Source: Bacillota bacterium (GTDB lineage: Bacteria > Bacillota > Dethiobacteria > Dethiobacterales > Dethiobacteraceae). From it: a DNA stretch of 54,594 nucleotides. The stretch is from positions 1 through 54,594 of the forward strand of contig JAAYSO010000031.1 in NCBI GenBank assembly GCA_012523945.1, in the 5' to 3' direction. Shown piece by piece: positions 8,595 through 16,839 of the stretch. The notes beneath the pieces were generated by a model. It ran no database searches and was not told the origin of the DNA. It worked only from the letters and a program-made list of their open reading frames with translations. Each line of letters opens with the position of its first letter. Position 1 is the stretch's first letter. Both the position numbers and the translations under genes were made by a program.

Positions 8595-8630
8595 AAAGCT
8601 GCAGGCTTTAGGTCTGCAGCTTTAGTCTTT
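8595..8630 (+). terminator. Hairpin terminator of sel operon
   Basis: A 10-bp perfect stem, AAAGCTGCAG (8595-8604) and CTGCAGCTTT (8614-8623), with a nine-base loop, followed by the moderately T-rich AGTCTTTGTT. It also lies 40 bases beyond the end of the convergent minus-strand gene. Confidence 0.7.
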
Positions 8631-8663
8631 GTTGCCCTACAGGCAACTTCCTCGCCACTATCT

Positions 8664-8822
8664 TCAGCGGATGATTTTATCCTCTTTAATGGGCTTGTAA
8701 GCCAGAAGAATAATCTCATCACTGCCACTGCTATTTTGTGCATTTAAAAATTCTTCCGTTTCGCGGATTTTTGCCACTTCATTTTCCTTTAAATCGGCAA
8801 ATTGATAACTGTCTCTATTCAT
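8664..8822 (-). CDS. Small conserved-looking acidic protein, function unknown
   Basis: 52 residues starting at ATG 8822-8820, preceded by a perfect AAGGAGG eight bases upstream; a longer open frame beyond this has no support. The protein is charged and soluble (starts MNRDSYQFADL, contains EILLAYKP near its end), with no Cys, membrane segment or signal peptide. I do not recognise the family. The strong ribosome binding site and placement between two terminated units argue that it is real. Confidence 0.65.
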   Translation of the reverse strand: MNRDSYQFADLKENEVAKIRETEEFLNAQNSSGSDEIILLAYKPIKEDKIIR

Positions 8823-8970
8823 CTTAAACCTCCTTGTCTGCAGTCTACTATTAGTGTCCTGCCCAGGTAATACTGTTATACAGGAACAAAAAAACAATTC
8901 CCAATCGGTTGCTTGCAACATATAGTAAAATGGAGAGTTTTTGGGATCTATTTTAAAAGGAGGTTTACAT

Positions 8971-10794
8971 ATGAGCGGATTTTTGGCGCTGTGGGATAAA
9001 ACAGGAGGTAGTTTAAATTTTGCTTTAGAGAAAACAACTGCCATAATGTGCCACCGGGGCCCTGATCATTTTGGTTCTTTAATTTCCGGCCCGGTAAGAA
9101 TGGGATGTAGGTATTTGAAAACAATTGATTTATCTTCACAGGCAAAACAGCCTTTTTTTAACGAAAAGAAAACACTTGCCTTGGTTTTTGACGGTAGAAT
9201 CTATAATTACCGCCAACTACGTGCGGAGTTATTGCAAAAAGGCCATTTTTTCCGCAGTGAAAGCGATGCGGAAGTAATATTACATCTTTATGAAGAAGAA
9301 GGCCCGGATTGTGTAGTGCGTCTGCGTGGCATGTTTGCTTTTTGCCTGTATGATCAGGAAAAACAACTGCTTGTTGGCGCCCGGGACCGTTTCGGTATGA
9401 AACCGCTTTATTATACAGAAAACAGCGGTTTTTTTGCCCTGGCTTCTGAAGCTAAAGTCTTTACTAAACTGCCCGGTTTTAGTCTAAACATTAATGAAAA
9501 AGCAATCCCCCATTATTTAACTTTTCAGTATGTTCCCGAACCGGAAACAATGTTTGCCGGTGTTTATAAAATACCGCCTGCCCATATTTTTCTCTGGCAG
9601 CAGGGAAGATTAAGTTTAAAACGTTACTGGCAGTCGGTTTTTGCACCGCAAAAACGGCCATTTGCCGAATTTGTGGAAAAAACCAGACAGGTTTTGCGGG
9701 AATCGGTAAAGTTACATACACAGGCAAGTGTGCCCTGGGGAGCTTTTCTTTCCGGCGGCATTGATTCAACAGTGATTGTCAGTTTGTTGCGGGAGCAGGG
9801 GCCGGTAAAGACATTTAGCGTGGGGTATGAAGAAAAAAACTATAGTGAGCTGTCGGAAGCGGCGGCTACGGCTCGTTTCCTGGAGACGGATCATGAGGAG
9901 TATTTAATTCATCCGGAAGAGTTTTGGCGCAACTTGCCGGAACTGGTTTGGCATTTTGATGATCCGGTAGCCGATCCCGCCGGTATTGCCCTTTATTATG
10001 TGGCCAGGTTGGCTAAAAAGAAAATTTCCGTAACTCTTTCCGGCGAAGGAGCAGATGAAATCTTCGGCGGTTACGGCATCTATAAAGAGCCCATGGCTTT
10101 GCGTCCCACTACCTGGCTGCCGCGCCCGCTGGTGCGTGCCGCCCACAAATTTTGGCCCGGATTTTTGCCTGGGAAAAACTTCTTGCGCCGTGCAGCCACA
10201 CCTTTGGAAAAACGTTACTTTGGTAATGCTTTCATCTTTAGTGAAGCGGAAAAACGTCAATTATTAAAGCAAAAAGATTTCTTGCCGCCCACAAATGTTA
10301 CCGCCCCGCTGTACCGGGAGGCTGCTGCCTATGATGAGGTAACGAAAATGCAATATCTTGACCTGCATACATGGTTGCCGGGAGACATTTTAGTGAAAGC
10401 CGATAAAATGAGTATGGCTAATGCTTTAGAATTGCGCTCCCCCTTTCTTGATCATTATGTTTTTGCATTTGCAGCTACTATCCCCACCTGTTATAAAATA
10501 AGAAACGGTCTGACAAAGTATGTCCTGCGTCAAGCCTTTGCCGATGTAGTACCGCCTGAAGCGGTAAAACGCCCGAAGCGCGGCTTTCCCGTGCCCACCA
10601 GGCTCTGGCTGCGGGGGCCGCTGGCGAGGAAGGCTGCTGATTTACTCAATGATGTTACTCCGGCCGCATATTTTAACCGTTCCTATGTCCGTACATTGCT
10701 TAAAGATCATTTAGATGGCCGGGCTGATTATAGCCGCAAAATCTGGACACTGATAATTTTTAATCTGTGGCTGCAACAGTTTTTGCAACCGTAA
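8971..10794 (+). CDS. AsnB/AsnO-like amidotransferase with degenerate glutaminase site
   Basis: 607 residues from ATG 8971 with an AAAAGGAGG ribosome binding site; the upstream in-frame start at 8941 has none. Overall it aligns from memory with Bacillus AsnO along its whole length. The C-terminal synthetase domain is intact: PP-loop SGGIDST, SVGYEEKNYSE, LSGEGADEIFGGY, ADKMSMANALELRSPFLD and KRGFPVP. The N-terminal glutaminase domain is not. The nucleophile Cys2 is Ser (M-S-G-F), the RLSI Arg is Tyr (CRYLKTID), and NGEIYNY has become DGRIYNY, although RGPD and SDAEV remain. The enzyme probably cannot hydrolyse glutamine. It may use ammonia to make asparagine, or form a different amide or lactam as beta-lactam synthetase does. 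Confidence 0.85.
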   Translation: MSGFLALWDKTGGSLNFALEKTTAIMCHRGPDHFGSLISGPVRMGCRYLKTIDLSSQAKQPFFNEKKTLALVFDGRIYNYRQLRAELLQKGHFFRSESDAEVILHLYEEEGPDCVVRLRGMFAFCLYDQEKQLLVGARDRFGMKPLYYTENSGFFALASEAKVFTKLPGFSLNINEKAIPHYLTFQYVPEPETMFAGVYKIPPAHIFLWQQGRLSLKRYWQSVFAPQKRPFAEFVEKTRQVLRESVKLHTQASVPWGAFLSGGIDSTVIVSLLREQGPVKTFSVGYEEKNYSELSEAAATARFLETDHEEYLIHPEEFWRNLPELVWHFDDPVADPAGIALYYVARLAKKKISVTLSGEGADEIFGGYGIYKEPMALRPTTWLPRPLVRAAHKFWPGFLPGKNFLRRAATPLEKRYFGNAFIFSEAEKRQLLKQKDFLPPTNVTAPLYREAAAYDEVTKMQYLDLHTWLPGDILVKADKMSMANALELRSPFLDHYVFAFAATIPTCYKIRNGLTKYVLRQAFADVVPPEAVKRPKRGFPVPTRLWLRGPLARKAADLLNDVTPAAYFNRSYVRTLLKDHLDGRADYSRKIWTLIIFNLWLQQFLQP

Positions 10795-10821
10795 TTTCTT
10801 TTTTATTGCAGACAAACAATG

Positions 10822-10865
10822 TTCAAACTTTGGTCACAATCTGTTCACTTTTTTTCCACAGGCAA
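10822..10865 (+). repeat. Four tandem 11-bp operator-like repeats before the ccm operon
   Basis: Units begin at 10822, 10833, 10844 and 10855, with heads TTCAAAC, GTCACAA, TTCACTT and TCCACAG. The last unit ends four bases before a -10 hexamer TATACT (10870-10875). Number of units, 11-base period and four-base gap are the same as at 383-436, so both promoters are probably activated by the same response regulator. Confidence 0.6.
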
Positions 10866-10869
10866 ATGG

Positions 10870-10875
10870 TATACT
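10870..10875 (+). promoter_or_regulatory. -10 box of ccm/res operon promoter
   Basis: TATACT in the context ATGG-TATACT-TGATG, 46 bases before the ccmA start. There is no convincing -35; the 11-bp repeats occupy its place. Confidence 0.5.
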
Positions 10876-10921
10876 TGATGATAGAAAAATATCCCTCTTC
10901 AGGGAAAAGGGACTGTAGTTT

Positions 10922-11563
10922 ATGCTGACCCAAGTTAAAGTTCACAACTTAACTAAAGCCTACCGGCACCGCCTGCTTTTTCGCAATCTGTCCTTCATCA
11001 TTCCCGATCAGTCGGTTTTTGTGCTCTTGGGCCGTAACGGAGCAGGTAAAACCACATTTTTGCGGATTTTATGCGGGTTGGTTCCGGCTTCCGCCGGTCA
11101 GGTTGAAATTACAGTGGACGGGAAAATCTTAATGCCGCAAGAAAAACGCACTCACCTGGGTTTGGTTGCCCCTGATCTGGAACTGTATGGGGAGCTGTCG
11201 GCGGTGGAGAATCTGGAATTTTTTGCAGGGGTACGCGGTATCCCTTTTTCTTTGACAAAGGCGCGCGATCTATTAGATTTTGTCGGTTTAAGGGGGCGCG
11301 GACATGATTTAGTGCATACATATTCTTCCGGCATGAAACAGCGGCTCAAATATGCTTATGCACTCTTACATGAGCCGAAAATACTTGTTTTGGACGAGCC
11401 CACAACCAATCTGGATGAGGACGGCGTACAGCTGGTGGATTCGATAATTGAACGGCAACGCCGGCGAGGGATTGTGATAATGGCCACAAATGAGCCGCGG
11501 GAGGTGTCATATGGTGATCAGACGCTTTCCCTGGATACGGCAGAGTCTGGTAATCTGGCATAA
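10922..11563 (+). CDS. ccmA: Heme exporter ATPase CcmA
   Basis: 213 residues, a single ABC ATPase domain: Walker A GRNGAGKTT near residue 40, signature YSSGMKQRLKYA, Walker B ILVLDEPTTNLD and the switch region ATNEPRE. CcmA drives release of holo-CcmE from the CcmC complex in System I cytochrome c maturation. It is the first gene of a seven-gene run on the plus strand and overlaps ccmB by 53 bases. Confidence 0.88.
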   Translation: MLTQVKVHNLTKAYRHRLLFRNLSFIIPDQSVFVLLGRNGAGKTTFLRILCGLVPASAGQVEITVDGKILMPQEKRTHLGLVAPDLELYGELSAVENLEFFAGVRGIPFSLTKARDLLDFVGLRGRGHDLVHTYSSGMKQRLKYAYALLHEPKILVLDEPTTNLDEDGVQLVDSIIERQRRRGIVIMATNEPREVSYGDQTLSLDTAESGNLA

Positions 11564-12194
11564 AGAGCTGCGGATTGAATTTCGCACGCGTTTCGCTTAC
11601 AGCACTTTATTAATGTTTGCCGTGACCACACTTATCACCATTAGTTTTTCTGTGGGCGGTTTTGTGCCGGACAGTGATATCACAGCGGCGCTTTTGTGGA
11701 TTATTCTCTTTTTTTCCGCCATGGCCGGCCTGGGCCGTACCTTTGTGCAGGAGGAAGAGAAGAAAACCATCACGGCGCTGAAGATGGCTGTAGCTCCAGA
11801 ACCGGTGTTTTTGGGGAAATACTTTTTTAATGTGACGCTTTTATGCAGTTTGACCGTGCTGGTGGTGCCGTTGTTTTTAGTGTTACTTAACCAGAGTGTG
11901 CCGCTGTGGGCGCCTTTTTTGACCACAGTATTTTTAGGTGCACTTGGTTTAGCCGGTGCCAGTACCATTATTGCCGCCATTGTGGCGAAAACAGAAGCGA
12001 AAAGTGCCATGATGACAATTTTGGCTTTCCCGGTGCTGGTGCCTTTGTTGCTGGCTACCATTAACGCCACCAGGATTTGTCTGGCCGGGGCGCCGGGCAC
12101 GGCCCCCACAACAGAGCTTTTATTATTGTTATTTTATAACGGGGCGGTAGTGACGGCATCGCTACTGTTATTTGAGTATATCTGGAATGAATAA
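11511..12194 (+). CDS. ccmB: Heme exporter membrane subunit CcmB
   Basis: 227 residues from ATG 11511, ten bases after GGGAGG; the open frame reaches upstream to 11490 but without a ribosome binding site. Six membrane segments are visible after an N-terminal cytoplasmic stretch (WHKELRIEFRTR), a typical CcmB beginning. QEEEKKTITALKMAVAPEP is the conserved cytoplasmic loop that touches the ATPase. It forms CcmA2B with the preceding protein. Confidence 0.88.
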   Translation: MVIRRFPWIRQSLVIWHKELRIEFRTRFAYSTLLMFAVTTLITISFSVGGFVPDSDITAALLWIILFFSAMAGLGRTFVQEEEKKTITALKMAVAPEPVFLGKYFFNVTLLCSLTVLVVPLFLVLLNQSVPLWAPFLTTVFLGALGLAGASTIIAAIVAKTEAKSAMMTILAFPVLVPLLLATINATRICLAGAPGTAPTTELLLLLFYNGAVVTASLLLFEYIWNE

Positions 12195-12218
12195 GCTGAT
12201 GTAAAAGGGGAGAAAAAT

Positions 12219-12878
12219 GTGTTTTGGCAAAGTATCCTGGGAATTTGGTTGACACTCGTCATTCTTGCTTCATTTCTCTATATGCCGGCCACACAGGGTT
12301 TGGGCGAGTCGGGACGGATTATTATTTACCATGTTCCTGCCGCCTGGGTTGCCGTGTTGGCCTACCTGATGGCCATGGTTAATTCTCTGAATTATTTGCG
12401 CCGGAAAGATTTGCGTTTTGACCGTCAAGCGCAGATAAATGCCGAACTGGGTACAGTTTTTTGTGTGCTGGCCACCATTACAGGTGCTATCTGGAGTCGC
12501 GGCGCCTGGGGCTGGTACTGGAACTGGGATCCGCGCCAGACATCCATTGCCGTTTTATTAATGATTTATGCTGCTTATTTTGTTTTGCGCGGTACAGTTG
12601 AGGACCCGGAGAGAAGGGCAAACCTGGCGGCGGTTTATGCACTTTTTGCTTTTTTGACGGTGCCCTTTTTAGTTTTTATTGTGCCGCGTATTTATGATTC
12701 ATTACATCCTGATTTGATTAACATGGAAAAACGCACCTTTGACATGGACAAAAAAATGTTGGTGGTTTTTTTAGCCTCATTAGCCGGGTTTACCGGTCTT
12801 TATGGCTGGCTGTACAATATTCGCCTCCGTGTGGAGAACTTACTCCACAGGCTGGAAGGCAAAAAGGAGGTAATTTAA
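12219..12878 (+). CDS. ccmC: Heme-handling protein CcmC
   Basis: 219 residues from GTG 12219 (AAAAGGGGAGA upstream). About six membrane segments surround the tryptophan-rich heme loop (WWD domain) WGWYWNWDPRQTS near residues 95-107, flanked by external His residues (YHVPAAW). CcmC places heme on CcmE. The stop codon is immediately followed by the ccmD start. Confidence 0.9.
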   Translation: MFWQSILGIWLTLVILASFLYMPATQGLGESGRIIIYHVPAAWVAVLAYLMAMVNSLNYLRRKDLRFDRQAQINAELGTVFCVLATITGAIWSRGAWGWYWNWDPRQTSIAVLLMIYAAYFVLRGTVEDPERRANLAAVYALFAFLTVPFLVFIVPRIYDSLHPDLINMEKRTFDMDKKMLVVFLASLAGFTGLYGWLYNIRLRVENLLHRLEGKKEVI

Positions 12879-12998
12879 GTGGGAGGCTTAAATTTTGTCT
12901 TGGCTGTGACGCTCGTTACCTGGATCGGCCTGTTTTTATATATTTTGCGGGTGGATTTAAAAGTCAGGGAGGCCGAGCGGCGTGAAAAGATACGATAA
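12879..12998 (+). CDS. ccmD: CcmD-like small membrane protein
   Basis: 39 residues, starting at GTG directly after the ccmC stop, with the ribosome binding site AAAAAGGAGG inside the end of ccmC. One membrane helix (about residues 4-24) is followed by a basic, charged tail (RVDLKVREAERREKIR). Size, topology, position between ccmC and ccmE and 17-base overlap with ccmE all fit CcmD, which stabilises the CcmC-CcmE complex. It is easily missed because of its length. Confidence 0.75.
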   Translation: MGGLNFVLAVTLVTWIGLFLYILRVDLKVREAERREKIR

Positions 12999-13371
12999 AA
13001 TCATTCTCTTTGCTTTACTGGTTGCTTTTGCTTTCGGTATTTTTATTACTGCCCGCAGTGCCATGAGTACTTATGTAACTTTTGCCCAAGCCAAAGAATC
13101 CGGCCGCAGTGTGCAGGTAAAAGGTCTTGCCCTGGAGGGAACGCTGGAGGGGCTGGAGGCGGAAAAATATGCTTTTCACATGCAGGATGATGCCGGAGAG
13201 ATTGTGCGCGTTGTGGCTCAAGGCAATCAGCCGGTTAATCTTTTTGAAGCCGACAGCGTGGTGGTGAAAGGAAAATATAACGGCAGTGAGTTTGAGGCTC
13301 AAACTATTCTGGTGAAATGTCCCTCTAAATACGAGGCGGAGGAGCATCCTGAAGAAATTAGAAAAGAATAG
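12982..13371 (+). CDS. ccmE: Cysteine-type heme chaperone CcmE
   Basis: 129 residues from GTG 12982. An N-terminal membrane anchor (about residues 6-26) precedes an OB-fold domain (QVKGLALEG...FHMQDDAGEIVRVVAQG). Classical CcmE binds heme covalently through His in an HxxxY motif; here the corresponding place reads C113-P-S-K-Y117. This CxxxY form is known from Desulfovibrio and some archaea (System I variant). The gene lies between ccmD and resB. Confidence 0.85.
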   Translation: MKRYDKIILFALLVAFAFGIFITARSAMSTYVTFAQAKESGRSVQVKGLALEGTLEGLEAEKYAFHMQDDAGEIVRVVAQGNQPVNLFEADSVVVKGKYNGSEFEAQTILVKCPSKYEAEEHPEEIRKE

Positions 13372-13394
13372 TGTAAAGCGAAGGAGGGATTCTT

Positions 13395-14723
13395 TTGCAC
13401 AAGGAAAAGCCGGAGTTGTCTTTTAAGGAGCTCTTTACCGCCAAGCCGGTGAGGCAAATCCTGAAGTTTTTAAGTTCAATGCAATTAGGCATTATTTTAC
13501 TGCTCTTACTTGCTGTCATTTCCGTCTTGGCCACATTACGGGAACATAATACGGCTATCCAGTCAATATACCGTTCTTGGTGGTATCTTGGCATTATGGC
13601 TTTTACTGCTTTAAACCTGCTTCTGTGTACCGTCAGAAGAGTTAAACCGCTCACAAGGCAAGCTTTATACCCGCAAAAAGAACAGTCGGCAGAAGCCATT
13701 GCCAGGATGCCTGTCAAGGAGAAAGTTGTTTTGGCAGAAAACTTACCGGCAGAAAAAGTTTTAGCCCTGGTGGCGGATGCTTTCCATCGCAGTGGCTTAA
13801 AGACGGAAATTACCACAGGTACCCACGGCAAAACAGTTTTTGCCCAAAAAGGTGTTTTAGGGTTTTTTGGTTCCTTACTTTCGCATACGGGCTTGTTAAT
13901 TATTCTCGTGGGAGCCATGTACGGTGCTCTGACCGGTTTTGAACTGCAAGGCGGCGGCATTGCGGGGGATCGTATTTCCGTGCCGGACGGTAATTTTGCT
14001 GTCCGGATTATGGATGTGTGGATGGAATACGAGGAAGATCCTACTGTACGGCCGCGTGTTTATAGTGATGTCTCGGTGACGGAAGGCGGCAGGGAAATTG
14101 CCGACGGCGTGATTGCCATTAACCAGCCTTTGCGTTTTGCCGGCAACACAATTTATCACACAACTTTTCGTTATGTTTCTGATGTAATAATGCACAACGT
14201 CTCAACCGGTGAAACAAGTATGCACCGGGTCTGGGACAGGGATCATTTAGGTTTAGACAGTAAAGGACTTCATATTCACTTTTTAGCTTTTTTCCCTAAT
14301 TTCGCCACTAATGAAGAAGGTGTGCCGTATTCAAAAAATTATTTGCCGGAGAATCCGGTTTTGGCAGGCATCGTGTATGATGAAAAGGAAAAACCCCAGT
14401 CTCATGTTTATCTGTATCTAAACGATCCGGTTACTTTTTCTACAGCTGACGGTGAAATCGAAGTAACTTTGACAGGTTTTCAAAATGCAGTTGTTTATAC
14501 TATTACCCGCAATCTGGGGCGCCCCATCCTTGTTACCGGTGCTTTGATGTTTGTACTGGGCTTATATTTAAGCTTTTTTCTGCATCCACGCCGCTTCTGG
14601 GCGCTTTATGACCAGGAGCAGGCGGCTGTGCTGATAGGGGGGCGGAGTTACCGCAGCCGTTTAATGCTTGAGCAGGAGCTGGAACAGGTGGTAAAAGAAA
14701 TTACGCGCAGAGAGGACGAATAG
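13395..14723 (+). CDS. resB: Cytochrome c synthase subunit ResB/CcsB (Ccs1)
   Basis: 442 residues from TTG 13395, six bases after AAGGAGGGA. Three membrane segments near the N-terminus (about 35-55, 75-95 and 165-185) are followed by a large extracytoplasmic domain and a fourth segment near 375-395 before a cytoplasmic tail. FLSSMQLGIILLLLLAVISVLATL is the ResB family start. In System II, ResB and CcsA together move heme and attach it to CxxCH of apocytochromes. Its stop is one base from ccsA. Confidence 0.9.
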   Translation: MHKEKPELSFKELFTAKPVRQILKFLSSMQLGIILLLLLAVISVLATLREHNTAIQSIYRSWWYLGIMAFTALNLLLCTVRRVKPLTRQALYPQKEQSAEAIARMPVKEKVVLAENLPAEKVLALVADAFHRSGLKTEITTGTHGKTVFAQKGVLGFFGSLLSHTGLLIILVGAMYGALTGFELQGGGIAGDRISVPDGNFAVRIMDVWMEYEEDPTVRPRVYSDVSVTEGGREIADGVIAINQPLRFAGNTIYHTTFRYVSDVIMHNVSTGETSMHRVWDRDHLGLDSKGLHIHFLAFFPNFATNEEGVPYSKNYLPENPVLAGIVYDEKEKPQSHVYLYLNDPVTFSTADGEIEVTLTGFQNAVVYTITRNLGRPILVTGALMFVLGLYLSFFLHPRRFWALYDQEQAAVLIGGRSYRSRLMLEQELEQVVKEITRREDE

Positions 14724-14724
14724 T

Positions 14725-15597
14725 ATGACCGGTTATTTAGAAGTCTCCCCGCTGGGGTTGGCAGTGGAAAATATCTTGTTTACCATAGCAGCCGTGGCCT
14801 ATCTTTTGTCTACGGCAGGTTATTTATTTTATATATTTGGCAAGAAAAAACTTGGGCCTTGGGCGTCCTATCTTTTGCGTTTTAGCTTTTTACTGCATAC
14901 TGCATTTCTGGTGACACGCACCATTAATGCCGGCAGAATCCCCCTGGTAGGCCATTTCGAGTTTGGTAATGTATTTATCTGGGCTTGTGTCCTTTTTTAC
15001 CTATGGCTGGAATGGCGCCTGCAAGGTAGGGATTACAGTGTCGGTGCCTTCTTAACACCGCTGGTTGTGCTTTACCTGGCTTACCTTACCGTGGCACCTC
15101 ATTTGATAACGAAAATAAACATTAGCCGTGCCCATAAACCTTTGCAACCTGTTTTGCAGTCTAACTGGCTGCAAATCCATGTCAGTGCGTCTGTGCTGGG
15201 TTATGCCTGTTTTACCCTGGCTTTTGCCGTGGCAATAATGTGGCTTTTAAAAACTTGGCTTCACAATAAAGCATTTGCCCGGAATTTGCCTGAACCGCTA
15301 ATTTTGGAGGAGTATATGTACCGTGCCTCCGGTATAGGATTTTTGTTTCAAAGCATTATGATTATCACAGGGGCAATTTGGGCTGACACCTCCTGGGGAC
15401 GTTACTGGGGTTGGGACCCTAAAGAGGTATGGGCGCTCATTACCTGGTTTGTCTTTGCCGTTTACTTACATGCCCGTTTTACCCGCGGCTGGAGGGGAAT
15501 GCGCACAGTCATGCTGGTAATTGTGGGCTGGGTTGCCATGGTCTTTACCTGGGTAGGTGTAGCCTGGCTTTTAACAGGCATTCATTCTTTTGGTTAG
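14725..15597 (+). CDS. resC: Cytochrome c synthase subunit CcsA/ResC
   Basis: 290 residues with about eight membrane segments and the WWD heme motif WGRYWGWDPKEVWALITWF near residue 230; conserved His residues flank it (LQIHVSASVLGY, YLHARFTRGW). It completes the ResBC synthase. It is the last gene of the cytochrome c cluster, which has no ccmF, ccmG or ccmH. A bidirectional terminator follows. Confidence 0.92.
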   Translation: MTGYLEVSPLGLAVENILFTIAAVAYLLSTAGYLFYIFGKKKLGPWASYLLRFSFLLHTAFLVTRTINAGRIPLVGHFEFGNVFIWACVLFYLWLEWRLQGRDYSVGAFLTPLVVLYLAYLTVAPHLITKINISRAHKPLQPVLQSNWLQIHVSASVLGYACFTLAFAVAIMWLLKTWLHNKAFARNLPEPLILEEYMYRASGIGFLFQSIMIITGAIWADTSWGRYWGWDPKEVWALITWFVFAVYLHARFTRGWRGMRTVMLVIVGWVAMVFTWVGVAWLLTGIHSFG

Positions 15598-15688
15598 CTT
15601 CCAAAAAAACTAAATAAATCCGGCTTGTCATTACAGCGAGGTTAAAGGAACTTAAAAAGAGTGAGTCAAAAGGGGCGCCAATAAAAGA

Positions 15689-15730
15689 AAAAAGCGAAGT
15701 TTCATGCAATTACGAAACTTCGCTTTTTTT
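15689..15730. terminator. Bidirectional terminator between resC and the SDR gene
   Basis: A perfect 15-bp stem, AAAAAGCGAAGTTTC (15689-15703) and its complement (15714-15728), with a 10-base loop. The T-run on one strand and A-run on the other let it serve both convergent units. Confidence 0.9.
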
Positions 15731-15746
15731 ATGTGCCGCGAATAAA

Positions 15747-16769
15747 TTATTTTTTCTTTTTGTTCGGGTCAACCCATTCAATATCAGCACGGGCCAAGCC
15801 AAAGGGTTCGCCGCCTTCAGGAATCTCCCACATTGGTGGCGGGGGAGCATCCTTACCGTCACCGGCTGCAGCAAATCTCTTGCGCATTTCTTCCATACGT
15901 GCTTTGGCTTTTTCTTCACGCTCTGCGGCAGTTAAAGTATAGTCTTCAATGATTTGATGCTGTGCACGTAGTTGTCCTGCCCAAGCGGAAGGGTCACGTG
16001 ACGGCAGTACAACGATGCGGCCGTTTTCGATACCTTCTTTAAGGATTTCGGCCAGTTCTACCGGATCGATACCTTGGGCGTGAATGGCATTAAGTGTTTT
16101 AATGGTACCTTCGCTGATATGGTAGCCTGTGTTACGCAAATGTTCGGGACGATATTTCTCGGCTTCGCCGATGTTGGAGCGAATGTTGCCCGGGCAAAGC
16201 ACTGTGGCTCCACCACCGTAAGGTTTCAGGGCTTCAGCATATGAATACATCAGGTTGTTGACGGCAGCTTTGGCGGCGGAATAAGGTCCGGTGGTGGGAC
16301 CGGCCATAAAAGCGCCCATGGAAGAGGTGGTGGCCACGTGGAATTCTTCTTTATGTCCATATGCCTTGATCATGCGGGGGACATAAATAAGCAGGCCGTT
16401 GACAACGTGGTCAAGACAGACTCCCATGACCCAATCGAAATCATCAAAAGTAGAAGCTTCAATAGGTCCGAAAGAGTTAACGCCTGCAGTTTGAATGAGA
16501 AGATGCGGAGGTCCGCCGAAAACTTCTTCTACTTTATCGGCAGCAGCTTTGTATTCGTCGCGGTTTGTCAGATCTGCTCTAATGGCAAGAATGTCTTCTC
16601 TTTTGATCCCATATTCCACCAGTTCTTCCACAGCATTGTCAAGAGCTTCCTGTCGGACATCGGCAATAGTTACCTTCATGCCGGCCTTTCCAAAAACTTT
16701 AGCCTGACCGAGACCGGCTCCGGATGCACCTCCGGTAATGAAGCAAATTTTCCCGGCAAAATTTTTCAT
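15747..16769 (-). CDS. Short-chain dehydrogenase/reductase with extended C-terminus
   Basis: 340 residues from ATG 16769-16767 (AGGGAG upstream). The Rossmann motif TGGASGAGLG is at residues 12-21, with acidic D37 suggesting NAD(H). The NNAG equivalent is TAG at 94-96, the catalytic Ser is about S150, and Y163-SAA-K167 is the YxxxK pair. The core SDR fold ends near residue 260. The last 80 residues form a charged helical tail with a PPPP segment, longer than classical SDRs. The substrate cannot be told. The gene stands alone between a terminator and its own promoter. Confidence 0.85.
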   Translation of the reverse strand: MKNFAGKICFITGGASGAGLGQAKVFGKAGMKVTIADVRQEALDNAVEELVEYGIKREDILAIRADLTNRDEYKAAADKVEEVFGGPPHLLIQTAGVNSFGPIEASTFDDFDWVMGVCLDHVVNGLLIYVPRMIKAYGHKEEFHVATTSSMGAFMAGPTTGPYSAAKAAVNNLMYSYAEALKPYGGGATVLCPGNIRSNIGEAEKYRPEHLRNTGYHISEGTIKTLNAIHAQGIDPVELAEILKEGIENGRIVVLPSRDPSAWAGQLRAQHQIIEDYTLTAAEREEKAKARMEEMRKRFAAAGDGKDAPPPPMWEIPEGGEPFGLARADIEWVDPNKKKK

Positions 16770-16810
16770 CAATTACACTCCCTTGCTACATATTTTACAT
16801 ACACATTTAT

Positions 16811-16839
16811 ATATTATCACTGTTTAAAGTGTTAGACAA
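16811..16839 (-). promoter_or_regulatory. Probable promoter of the SDR gene
   Basis: On the minus strand TTGTCT (complement of 16834-16839), a 17-base spacer and TAATAT (complement of 16811-16816). The rest of the 370-base gap to 17142 holds only an imperfect inverted repeat (TTTACCTG TTGG CAGGGTAAA, about 16956-16976) and no gene that I can see. Confidence 0.5.

Noticed and set aside
11597-12109. 170-codon frame on the minus strand opposite ccmB
   Set aside because: Same reasoning: no ribosome binding site and lies wholly within a recognised gene.
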